Origin: Sphingobium sp. TKS
GTDB taxonomy: Bacteria > Pseudomonadota > Alphaproteobacteria > Sphingomonadales > Sphingomonadaceae
Direction: 5' to 3'
Length of the DNA stretch: 64,000 nucleotides
Assembly: GCF_001563265.1 (NCBI RefSeq)
Contig: NZ_CP005083.1
Span: 1,243,001-1,307,000, forward strand
A model generated the notes under the pieces. It worked only from the letters and a program-made list of their open reading frames with translations, searched no databases and was not told the origin of the DNA. A program made the translations under genes and the position numbers. This document shows positions 51,615-59,033 of this stretch, one piece after another; positions within the stretch are counted from its first letter, which is position 1, and every line of letters starts with the position of its first letter.

Positions 51615-52340
51615 TCAGGCGGGACGGTAGATGGCGTAGACTTTCTTCACATGTTCGCGGCTTTCCCAACTGCAATGCGCGCCTTGTTCGACCAGGAAGA
51701 TGTCGCCCTTGCGGAAAGTGCCTTCCCGTCCGTCGCCGTCGACGAAGGTGACGCTGCCGTCGAGCAGGTGCATCAGCTCATAATGGCGATAGGGCATGGA
51801 AAGGCGATGATAGGGCGTCGAATCCCAGGTGCCGCAGACGAATTCGGTGTCGGCCGAGCGATAGTCGGTGAAGTTGCGACAGTCGGGCGTCGGGCCGACC
51901 AGCAGTTCGGCCAGCGGTGGGTTGGACGGTTCGAGCGGGGCGCTTTCGTCGATGGAGATGATGGCGGGGCTGCTGTCCGGGCTGCCGTTGCGGCGCATGG
52001 CGATGAGGCGGGCGCCCTCGCGGGAGGACCAGGCAAAAGCTGTGCCCTTGGTGATGACGGCGCTCTGGTTGGCGGCTAGCTGGGTTATGCTGTCGGCCGT
52101 TTCGAGGGTGATCGCGCCGTCGAGGAGGATGAGGAATTCGTCGTCGGGCAGGGCTTCGACGCGGCCGCGACCCTGGGGCAGGACGACGAGGCTGATCGAG
52201 ATCGGGCCTTGGGGGAGATCGAGCGCGGCGCGACTGGCGAGAAAGGGATCGCCATGGGCGTCGGCGGGGATCGTCGCGTCCGCCGCAAAGGCGCGCAGGT
52301 CGCGGAAGCTGCGGGTTTCGACGGCCAGTGCTTGCGTCAT
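51615..52340 (-). CDS. cupin-domain protein (bicupin-like)
   Basis: A 241-residue protein with two cupin-like halves. The first (residues ~45-110) shows GRVEALPDDEFLILLDGAITLETAD. The second (~150-241) is a cupin_3-type barrel with STPYHRLSMPYRHYELMHLLDGSVTFVDGDGREGTFRKGDIFLVEQGAHCSWES, carrying the His/Glu metal-ligand pattern. Enzymes and storage proteins share this fold, and no specific function can be assigned. It has no signal peptide. It stands alone between the DAHP synthase and ParA genes. Confidence 0.85.
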   Translation of the reverse strand: MTQALAVETRSFRDLRAFAADATIPADAHGDPFLASRAALDLPQGPISISLVVLPQGRGRVEALPDDEFLILLDGAITLETADSITQLAANQSAVITKGTAFAWSSREGARLIAMRRNGSPDSSPAIISIDESAPLEPSNPPLAELLVGPTPDCRNFTDYRSADTEFVCGTWDSTPYHRLSMPYRHYELMHLLDGSVTFVDGDGREGTFRKGDIFLVEQGAHCSWESREHVKKVYAIYRPA

Positions 52341-52464
52341 TGATGGTCCCTTATCCTGTCGAGCAAGGGAAGGGAGTAGGTCGGCAAGCGCGGTATATTT
52401 CGCTCAAGGCGTCAGTGCTGGCCGGGGATTCTGCTGTATTTACTCATGATTGAAGCGTTTCCGT

Positions 52465-52526
52465 ACTCCTGCGAAGGCAGGAGTCCAGTCCCAAGGTTCG
52501 AACTGGGTTCCTGCCTTCGCAGGAAC
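52465..52526. repeat. composite REP pair (type A, inverted)
   Basis: ACTCCTGC-gaag-GCAGGAGT and GTTCCTGC-cttc-GCAGGAAC with pairing inner ends (CCAGT / ACTGG). Same plan as 25066-25146 but with a shorter spacer. It lies downstream of the DAHP synthase gene. Confidence 0.8.
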
Positions 52527-52544
52527 ACGAAAGCGCTTTTTCCC

Positions 52545-53915
52545 TCACGCCGCGGCGCGGCGCTCCTTCAGTTCCTCGTTCAGCATTTCCGCGAGCAGGA
52601 AAGCGAGTTCGAGGCTCTGCGCCGCGTTGAGGCGCGGGTCGCAATGGGTGTGGTAGCGGTCCGCCAGTCCTTCGTCGGTGATCGCCACAGCGCCGCCGGT
52701 GCATTCCGTCACATTCTGGCCAGTCATTTCGGCATGGATGCCACCGCCGAAGCTGCCCTCGGCGCGGTGGACGGCGAAGAAGCCGCGCACTTCGGCCAGG
52801 ATGCGGTCGAAGGGGCGCGTCTTGTAGCCATTGGCCGCCTTGATCACATTGCCGTGCATCGGGTCGCAGGACCAGACCACCGGATGGCCTTCGCGCAGGA
52901 CTGCGCGGACCAGTTTGGGCAGGCCCGCCTCGATCTTGTCATGACCATAGCGGGTGATCAGCGTGATGCGGCCCGCCTCTCGCGAGGGGTTGAGGATGTC
53001 GAGCAGGCGAATGAGCGCGTCCGGCTCCAGGCTGGGTCCGCATTTCATGCCGATCGGATTGCCGATGCCGCGCAGATATTCGACATGGGCCGAACCCTCG
53101 AACCGCGTGCGGTCGCCGATCCAGAGCATGTGCGCGGAGGTATCGTACCAGTCGCCGGTCAGCGAATCCTGCCGGGTCAGCGCCTGCTCATAGGGAAGCA
53201 GCAGCGCCTCATGGCTGGTGTAGAAGCTGGTTCCGCCTAGCTGCGGTACGGTTTCGGGCGACAGGCCGCAGGCGCGCATGAAGTCGAGCGCCTGGCCGAT
53301 CTGGTCCGCCATCGCCTCGAACTTTGCGGCCCAGGGGCTGCGGCCCATGAAATCGAGCATCCAGCCATGGACGCGGTCCAGGCTGGCATAGCCGCCGGTC
53401 GAGAAGGCGCGCACCAGGTTCAGCGTCGCCGCCGATTGGTTATAGGCGCGGATCATGCGCTGGGCGTCGGGTTCGCGGGCCTCGGGCGTGAAAGCGATGT
53501 CGTTGACATTGTCGCCGCGATAGCTGGGCAGCTCCACGCCGCCGATCGTCTCGGTATCGGCTGAGCGCGGCTTGGCGAACTGGCCCGCCATGCGGCCGAC
53601 CTTCACGATCGGCAGCTTGGACGCGAAGGTCAGCACCACCGCCATTTGCAGCAGCACGCGGAAGGTGTCGCGGATATTGTTCGGGTGGAACTCCGCGAAA
53701 CTTTCGGCGCAGTCGCCGCCTTGCAGCAGGAAAGCCTCGCCGGCCGTGACCTTGGCGAGTTCCGCCTTCAGGTTGCGCGCTTCGCCGGCAAAGACGAGCG
53801 GGGGAAACTGGCTGAGCTGTGCCTCCACCGCGCCAAGCGCCTGGGCATCCCGATAGACGGGCATCTGAATGCCCTTATGCTCCCGCCAGCTTTCCGGCGT
53901 CCACTTCGCCGCCAC
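52545..53915 (-). CDS. class II 3-deoxy-7-phosphoheptulonate (DAHP) synthase
   Basis: Catalyses the first step of aromatic amino acid synthesis, joining PEP and erythrose 4-phosphate. It is the plant-like class II type, 456 residues. Landmarks are [31 protein letters not shown] (metal Cys), the [14 protein letters not shown] loop, [39 protein letters not shown] and the metal ligands ending [20 protein letters not shown] at 53915 is taken as start: GGGAG lies 7 bases upstream and the length matches the family. The frame is open further upstream. Confidence 0.96.
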   Translation of the reverse strand: MAAKWTPESWREHKGIQMPVYRDAQALGAVEAQLSQFPPLVFAGEARNLKAELAKVTAGEAFLLQGGDCAESFAEFHPNNIRDTFRVLLQMAVVLTFASKLPIVKVGRMAGQFAKPRSADTETIGGVELPSYRGDNVNDIAFTPEAREPDAQRMIRAYNQSAATLNLVRAFSTGGYASLDRVHGWMLDFMGRSPWAAKFEAMADQIGQALDFMRACGLSPETVPQLGGTSFYTSHEALLLPYEQALTRQDSLTGDWYDTSAHMLWIGDRTRFEGSAHVEYLRGIGNPIGMKCGPSLEPDALIRLLDILNPSREAGRITLITRYGHDKIEAGLPKLVRAVLREGHPVVWSCDPMHGNVIKAANGYKTRPFDRILAEVRGFFAVHRAEGSFGGGIHAEMTGQNVTECTGGAVAITDEGLADRYHTHCDPRLNAAQSLELAFLLAEMLNEELKERRAAA

Positions 53916-54038
53916 TTTGAGTCTCCCAAAAAGTCTAAAATAGGGGCCGCACCTACGCGCAACCAGAGCCTGACGCAAGTTTATAGCGGCGGTGGCGCGT
54001 GCCGGGTTCCTATAGCGGCGCGGCCGGGGCGACCGGCG

Positions 54039-54398
54039 TTATTTCTCGCAAGGATAATGTTCGTTGAGCGCGACGCTGACCAGGACGGAGGCGGGCGCCT
54101 TTCGCTGGTCGGGATAGCGGTTGAGATAGGCGATGACGATGCGCTTCACTTCCTCCGCGTCCATCTGCGCGGGCCAGCAATTGGGCCTGGCGCGGCCGAT
54201 GAACACGTCCTTCTTGATGCCGTCCACCGCGCCGACGATATAGGCGGTGCAGGCGAGCGCATATTCGGGCGCCTTGTTGCGGCATTTGGCGAGCAGGGTC
54301 GTGCCCGTCTCGAACATATAGGTCTGAGCAGGTGCAGCAATTGGGATTGCCGCCATTGCACTGAGCGCGATAAGCGCTGCCGTTGCGTGTTTGAGCAT
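54039..54398 (-). CDS. secreted Rap1a/Tai-fold protein
   Basis: A 119-residue exported protein. Signal peptide LKHATAALIALSAMAAIPIAAPAQ is followed by YMFETGTTLLAKCRNKAPEYALACTAYIVGAVDGIK, CWPAQMDAEEVKRIVIAYLNRYPDQRKAPASVLVSVAL and EHYPC. The pattern (L..KC, C..YI.G..DG, C-P, helix, final C) matches the Rap1a/Tai immunity-protein family, which blocks type VI amidase effectors in Serratia. No toxin or T6SS gene is nearby, so it is a solitary member and may have another role. Start ATG 54398. Confidence 0.78.
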   Translation of the reverse strand: MLKHATAALIALSAMAAIPIAAPAQTYMFETGTTLLAKCRNKAPEYALACTAYIVGAVDGIKKDVFIGRARPNCWPAQMDAEEVKRIVIAYLNRYPDQRKAPASVLVSVALNEHYPCEK

Positions 54399-54518
54399 GT
54401 GCGGAATCTGCCCGTTTCGGCGCGGCCTGTCCAAACGGACCGGCCTTCCCCGCGCACATCCTGCCTCAGATGAGGGACGTTTTCCAGCGCGCTCCGTGCA
54501 AACGCCTGCCGGCAAGCT

Positions 54519-56048
54519 TTAGGCGAGGTTCAGGCGCCAGTCCCAGCGGAGCGGGTCGCCGTCCATCACTTCGACGCCGCGGGCGATCAGGGTGTCGCGG
54601 ATTTCGTCCGACAGGGCGAAGTCCTTTTCGGCGCGGGCGGTCTGGCGGCGGTCCAGTTCGGCTTCGATCTCTTCCGGCGTGATCTGGGTGTCCTTGGGCT
54701 GGATACGCAGGTCGACGCGGCTGATCGTCAGCAGGTTGAGCCCCAGTGCCTGATCGAAGGCGGCCAGCAGGCAGAGTTTTTCGTCCACCGGCACCTTTTT
54801 CAGGGCGATCGTCTCTTCCAGCAGCGGAAGGGTGCGGGGAGTCATCAGATCGTCGCTGATCGCGGCGTCGAACTGTTCGAGCAGCGGCGCGAGCTTGGGG
54901 TGGAGATTGGCGCGCAGCCAGTCCAGTCGCAACGACTGCCAGGTGATGCCTTCAGCGCGGGCCTTGAGATTTTCGACGCCCATGACGAGGCGCTTGAGGC
55001 GGGTGAGGGCGGCGCTGACGCTTTCCGCGCTGAACTCCAGTTCGCTGCGATAATGGGCGCCCAGGCACAGCAGGCGGTAGGCGAGCGGATGCACACCCAC
55101 GTCGATCAGCGAGAAGAGGGTGGTGAAGCCGCCCTTCGACTTGCTCATCTTGCCCTGACGGTCCACCAGGAAATTATTGTGCATCCACCACTGGGCGCCG
55201 GTGAAGCCTGCGGTGGCAGCGTCCGGCTCGCCGCAGCAGCTATGGAAAGCCTGATTCTGGGCGATCTCGTTGGGGTGGTGGATTTCGCGATGGTCGATGC
55301 CGCCGGTGTGGATATCGAACGGATGGCCAAGGCGTGCCTCGCTCATCACCGAGCATTCGAGGTGCCAGCCCGGCGCGCCCTTGCCCCAGGGGGAGTCCCA
55401 TTCCATCTGGCGCTGCTCGCCCGGTGGGGACTTGCGCCAGATGGCGAAGTCGGACGGGTTGCGCTTGCCCGCGACCGGATCGATGCGGGCATGGGCTGCG
55501 TCGTCGCGGCCGCCGGCAAGCGCGCCATAGTCGGGGACGGTGCTGCTGTCGAAATAAAGGCCGGTTTCCAGTTCGTAGCAATGCTGGGGCGCGATCTTCT
55601 CCGCAAATTCGATCATCTGCGGGACATAGTCGGTGGCGACCGTCCATTCGCTGGGCGCGATGATGTTGAGGTCCGCGATGTTGCGCTTGAAAGCATCGGT
55701 GTAATGGGCAGCGATGTCCCAGATGCTCTTCGCCTGGGCGCGGGCGGCGGCCTCCATCTTGTCGTCGCCCGCGTCGGCGTCGCTGGTCAGATGGCCGACA
55801 TCGGTGATGTTGATGATATGGGTGACGTCCAGCCCCTTCCACAGCAGCGTCCGGCGCAGCGTGTCGGTGAAGACATAGGCGCGCAGATTGCCGAGATGGG
55901 CGTAATTATAGACCGTCGGGCCGCAGCTATAGACGCGGGCGTGGTTGGCTTCGATCGGCGTGAAGGGCTCGACCGTGCGCGTCAGGCTGTTGAACAGGCG
56001 CAAGGGGGCGTCGGCATGCTGCTCGGCAGGGGTGAACTGGTCGCTCAT
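54519..56048 (-). CDS. cysS: cysteinyl-tRNA synthetase
   Basis: Class I synthetase that charges tRNA-Cys. The 509-residue protein has the zinc-site Cys in RVYSCGPTVYNYAHLGNLRAYVFTD, whose HLGN is the HIGH motif. Another zinc ligand is in GWHLECSVMSEARLG with the DIHTGGIDHREIHHPNEIAQNQA segment. KMSKSKGG is intact, and the anticodon-binding C-terminal domain is helical. All catalytic and zinc positions expected can be seen. It is a single gene, divergent from the Bax-inhibitor gene across 317 bases. Confidence 0.97.
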   Translation of the reverse strand: MSDQFTPAEQHADAPLRLFNSLTRTVEPFTPIEANHARVYSCGPTVYNYAHLGNLRAYVFTDTLRRTLLWKGLDVTHIINITDVGHLTSDADAGDDKMEAAARAQAKSIWDIAAHYTDAFKRNIADLNIIAPSEWTVATDYVPQMIEFAEKIAPQHCYELETGLYFDSSTVPDYGALAGGRDDAAHARIDPVAGKRNPSDFAIWRKSPPGEQRQMEWDSPWGKGAPGWHLECSVMSEARLGHPFDIHTGGIDHREIHHPNEIAQNQAFHSCCGEPDAATAGFTGAQWWMHNNFLVDRQGKMSKSKGGFTTLFSLIDVGVHPLAYRLLCLGAHYRSELEFSAESVSAALTRLKRLVMGVENLKARAEGITWQSLRLDWLRANLHPKLAPLLEQFDAAISDDLMTPRTLPLLEETIALKKVPVDEKLCLLAAFDQALGLNLLTISRVDLRIQPKDTQITPEEIEAELDRRQTARAEKDFALSDEIRDTLIARGVEVMDGDPLRWDWRLNLA

Positions 56049-56365
56049 GGCGCAGAGCCATGCGGCTGTTCGGGATTGCCGTCAACAGGGGAGGGGAATT
56101 GTAACAAATTGTTGCTGACGGGCCGATCGCTTGCCCCGACCCTTGCACTTAAGCGTTCCCCCACCGATATTGCTCGTGCGGGCCGGGCCCCTCTGGCGGT
56201 TGGATTGGTGTGACATGATCCAGCCGCGATGTCGGACCGCATCGAGTGTGCTCGGTGCAGGTTCGTGAGCGTTTGCCCCCCTCTGACCTCACGAAGACCG
56301 CGCCGGGCCACTCGATCCCAAGGCTGTTTTGGCCGTAACTGACTGTTGGATGGAGTAACAACGCC
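56049..56365. other. divergent intergenic region between cysS and the Bax-inhibitor gene
   Basis: 317 bases that should hold both promoters. A short symmetric TTGT-A-ACAA sits near 56100. I see no gene, no tRNA-like fold and no clear operator. Confidence 0.4.
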
Positions 56366-57076
56366 GTGAACAATCCCGTTCGTATGCCGGGCTATGGTGC
56401 GAGCCAGACGGCGCAGACCGATGCCGGGCTGCGCGCGCACATGCTGGGCGTTTTCCGCAATATGGGCATTGGCCTGGTCATCACCGGGCTGGTCGCCGCC
56501 TTCATCGGCAATACGCCGGTGCTGGCCGCCGCGATCTTCGGCACCCCCTTGAAGTGGGTGGCGATCTTCGCGCCGCTGGCCTTCGTGTTCTTCTTCAGCT
56601 TCCGCATCGAAAAGATGACGACCGCGGGCGCGCGCATGGCCTTCTACGCCTTTTCGGCGGTGATGGGCGTGTCGCTGGCCAGCATCTTCCTGGTCTTCAC
56701 CGGCGGGTCGATCGCGCAGGCCTTCTTCTCCGCCGCCGTGATGTTCCTCGCTATGGCGCTGTGGGGCTATACGACCGGGCGCGACCTGTCGAAATTCGGG
56801 TCGTTCCTGATCATGGGCCTGATCGGCATATTGGTCGCGAGCCTGATCAACATCTTCATCGGCTCGTCGGCCATGCAGATGGTGATCTCGATCATCGGCG
56901 TGGTGGTGTTCACCGGCCTTACCGCCTGGGACGTGCAGCGCATCAAATCGGAATATTTCGTCTATGCAGGCCATGAGGTGGCGCAGAAGATGCAGGTGAT
57001 GGGCGCGCTGTCGCTCTATCTGAACTTCGTCAACCTGTTCCAGATGCTGCTCAGCCTGACCGGCGAGCGGGAATAA
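56366..57076 (+). CDS. Bax inhibitor-1/YccA family membrane protein
   Basis: A 236-residue protein with seven membrane helices, of the BI-1/YccA family: LRAHMLGVFRNMGIGLVITGLVAAFIG, ALAFVFFFSFRIEKMTTAGARMAFYAFSAVMGVSLASIF, GRDLSKFGSFLIMGLIGILVASLINIFIG and the signature VVVFTGLTAWDVQRIK. The two aspartates of the pH-sensing pair are in TAWDVQ and the C-terminal region. In E. coli, YccA modulates the FtsH protease, and BsYetJ leaks calcium. The zinc-ribbon gene follows 4 bases after the stop. Confidence 0.93.
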   Translation: MNNPVRMPGYGASQTAQTDAGLRAHMLGVFRNMGIGLVITGLVAAFIGNTPVLAAAIFGTPLKWVAIFAPLAFVFFFSFRIEKMTTAGARMAFYAFSAVMGVSLASIFLVFTGGSIAQAFFSAAVMFLAMALWGYTTGRDLSKFGSFLIMGLIGILVASLINIFIGSSAMQMVISIIGVVVFTGLTAWDVQRIKSEYFVYAGHEVAQKMQVMGALSLYLNFVNLFQMLLSLTGERE

Positions 57077-57080
57077 TCGG

Positions 57081-57344
57081 ATGCGGGATCAGGCGGCTGT
57101 GTCCGCCATGCTCTGCCCGGTCTGTCATGTGGGGCTCTCCATGACAGACCGGCAGGGGGTCGAGATCGATTATTGCCCCCAATGCCGGGGCGTCTGGCTC
57201 GACCGGGGTGAACTGGACAAGATCATAGAGCGGTCGGTGGGTGGAGTTCCGGTGCCACCGCCCAGCTATCGGCCGGATCGTGACGACGGGCGATATTATC
57301 AGAAGAAACGGAAGAAGAGCTTTCTGGAAGAGCTGTTCGACTGA
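57081..57344 (+). CDS. zinc-ribbon protein (zf-TFIIB family)
   Basis: An 87-residue protein with one TFIIB-like zinc ribbon: MLCPVCHVGLSMTDRQGVEIDYCPQCRGVWLDRGELDKIIE (CPVC ... CPQC), followed by a Pro-rich linker and a very basic end, YYQKKRKKSFLEELFD. The family is common in Proteobacteria without known role. ATG 57081 is used; ATG 57108 would start directly at the ribbon and is the more usual family start, but has no ribosome-binding site. It is co-transcribed with the BI-1 gene and ends at a terminator. Confidence 0.88.
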   Translation: MRDQAAVSAMLCPVCHVGLSMTDRQGVEIDYCPQCRGVWLDRGELDKIIERSVGGVPVPPPSYRPDRDDGRYYQKKRKKSFLEELFD

Positions 57345-57351
57345 CAGAAAG

Positions 57352-57378
57352 CGGTCCCGATTGCGGGGCCGTTTTTTT
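57352..57378 (+). terminator. rho-independent terminator after the zinc-ribbon gene
   Basis: CGGTCCC / GGGGCCG (7 pairs, one G-T) around a 6-base loop, followed by seven T. Confidence 0.88.
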
Positions 57379-57475
57379 GTCGGCCGGATTCTGGCTTAGG
57401 TAAATTCGCGGACTGGCGATAAGCAGGCAAATCATGGCCGATTGCGGCTGATTTCATGGGTTCCGAGTGAGTTAT

Positions 57476-58927
57476 ATGTCTGATTTGAGCGCTGCGAATG
57501 TTACGCCGGTGATATTGGCGGGTGGATCGGGGACGCGGCTGTGGCCCTTGTCGCGCAAATCCTATCCCAAGCAGTTCGTGCCGCTGTTGGGCGAGCAGAC
57601 GCTGTTTCGCTCCGTCGTGGAGCGGCTGTCCGGTGCGGGCGAGGGTTTTGCCTTTGCCCGGCCGGTGGTGCTGACCAACGCGACCTTCCGCTTCATCGTG
57701 GCCGAGCAATTGGCGCAGGAAGGGGTGGACCCGCAAGCGATCATCATCGAGCCTTCGGTGCGCAACACCGCGCCTGCGATATTGGCGGCGGCGCTGCATC
57801 TGGTGGCGAGCGATCCCGATGCGGTGATGCTGGTCGCGCCGTCGGATCATGTGGTGCCGGACGCAGAGGCTTTCCGGGCGGCGGTGAGCCAGGGGCTGGC
57901 AGCGGCGCGGACCGGCGATCTGGTGACCTTCGGTATCCAGCCGACCCGGCCGGAGACAGGCTATGGCTATTTGAAGGTCGTGGCGAAGCCGGATGGATCG
58001 GGACGGCCGATCAAGCTGGCCCGCTTTGTCGAGAAGCCGGATGCGGCCCGCGCGCTGGAGATGGTGGCGAGCGGCGATCATCTTTGGAATGCGGGGATTT
58101 TCCTGTTTGCGGCAAAGGATCTGATCGCGGCATTCGAGCGTCACGCGCCCGATGTGCTGGCGGCGGTGCGGCCCGCTGTCGCGGCGGCGGAAGGCGATCT
58201 GGGCTTTTTGCGGCTGGCGGCGGAGGCGTGGGACGCGGCGCCGGATATCTCCATCGACTATGCGATCATGGAGCGGGCCGACAATCTTTCGGTCGTGCCC
58301 TATGATTCGGGCTGGTCGGACCTTGGCGGTTGGGACGCGGTGTGGAGTCATGCCGGGCCTGACGCCGCGGGCGTGACGGTGGGCGGCGGGGCGACCGCGA
58401 TCGATTGTAATGATACGCTGCTGCGGTCGGACAGCGAGGGCATGGAACTGGTCGGCATCGGCCTTAGCAACATCATCGCCGTGGCGATGAGCGACGCGGT
58501 GCTGATCGCGGACAAATCGCGGGCGCAGGATGTGAAACTGGCGGTCGAGGCGCTGAAGGCGAAGGGCGCGGTGCAGGCGGAGAGCTTTCCCAAAGATCAC
58601 CGGCCCTGGGGCTGGGTGGAAGGGTTGCTGACGGGCGAGCGCTTTCAGGTGAAGCGGATCACGGTGCAGCCGGGACAGTCATTGAGCCTGCAGAGCCATT
58701 TCCATCGGTCCGAGCATTGGATCGTCGTCGAAGGGACGGCCAAGGTCACGGTTGGCGAGGCGGTGACGCTGTTGACCGAGAACCAGTCGCTCTACGTGCC
58801 GGCCGGGGCGAAACATCGGGTGGAGAATCCGGGGAAGATTCCGGTGGTGTTTATCGAGGTGCAGACAGGGACGTATCTCGGGGAGGACGATATCGTCCGT
58901 TATGAAGACCGTTACGCGCGGGGTTGA
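57476..58927 (+). CDS. mannose-1-phosphate guanylyltransferase/mannose-6-phosphate isomerase
   Basis: A 483-residue bifunctional type II PMI-GMP enzyme (ManC/CpsB/XanB type) that makes GDP-mannose for polysaccharides. The N-terminal nucleotidyltransferase has PVILAGGSGTRLWPLSRKSYPKQF, DAVMLVAPSDHVVPD, GYGYLKV and VEKPDAARA. The C-terminal cupin isomerase domain shows RPWGWVEGLLTGERFQVKRITVQPGQSLSLQSHFHRSEHWIVVEGTA and QSLYVPAGAKHRVENPG. ATG 57476 is used; GTG 57467 is in frame. No other exopolysaccharide gene is in the window. Confidence 0.95.
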   Translation: MSDLSAANVTPVILAGGSGTRLWPLSRKSYPKQFVPLLGEQTLFRSVVERLSGAGEGFAFARPVVLTNATFRFIVAEQLAQEGVDPQAIIIEPSVRNTAPAILAAALHLVASDPDAVMLVAPSDHVVPDAEAFRAAVSQGLAAARTGDLVTFGIQPTRPETGYGYLKVVAKPDGSGRPIKLARFVEKPDAARALEMVASGDHLWNAGIFLFAAKDLIAAFERHAPDVLAAVRPAVAAAEGDLGFLRLAAEAWDAAPDISIDYAIMERADNLSVVPYDSGWSDLGGWDAVWSHAGPDAAGVTVGGGATAIDCNDTLLRSDSEGMELVGIGLSNIIAVAMSDAVLIADKSRAQDVKLAVEALKAKGAVQAESFPKDHRPWGWVEGLLTGERFQVKRITVQPGQSLSLQSHFHRSEHWIVVEGTAKVTVGEAVTLLTENQSLYVPAGAKHRVENPGKIPVVFIEVQTGTYLGEDDIVRYEDRYARG

Positions 58928-58937
58928 AAAGTCTTCC

Positions 58938-59016
58938 GTCATCCCAGCGCAAGCTGGGATCTCATGAGGCTATACCGCGCCCTATCGCCTGAGATCCCAG
59001 CTTGCGCTGGGATGAC
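58938..59016. repeat. composite REP pair (type B, inverted)
   Basis: GTCATCCCAGC-gcaa-GCTGGGATCTCA at one end and TGAGATCCCAGC-ttgc-GCTGGGATGAC at the other. The ends are exact reverse complements over 27 bases, joined by a 25-base spacer, between convergent manC and polA. Confidence 0.88.
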
Positions 59017-59033
59017 GGGAGTAGATGCGGGGT

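Noticed and set aside
56049-56365. Candidate tRNA or structured RNA in the cysS upstream region
   Set aside because: No cloverleaf, CCA end or T-arm pattern could be traced; a cysteine T-box is not expected in this phylum and none is visible.
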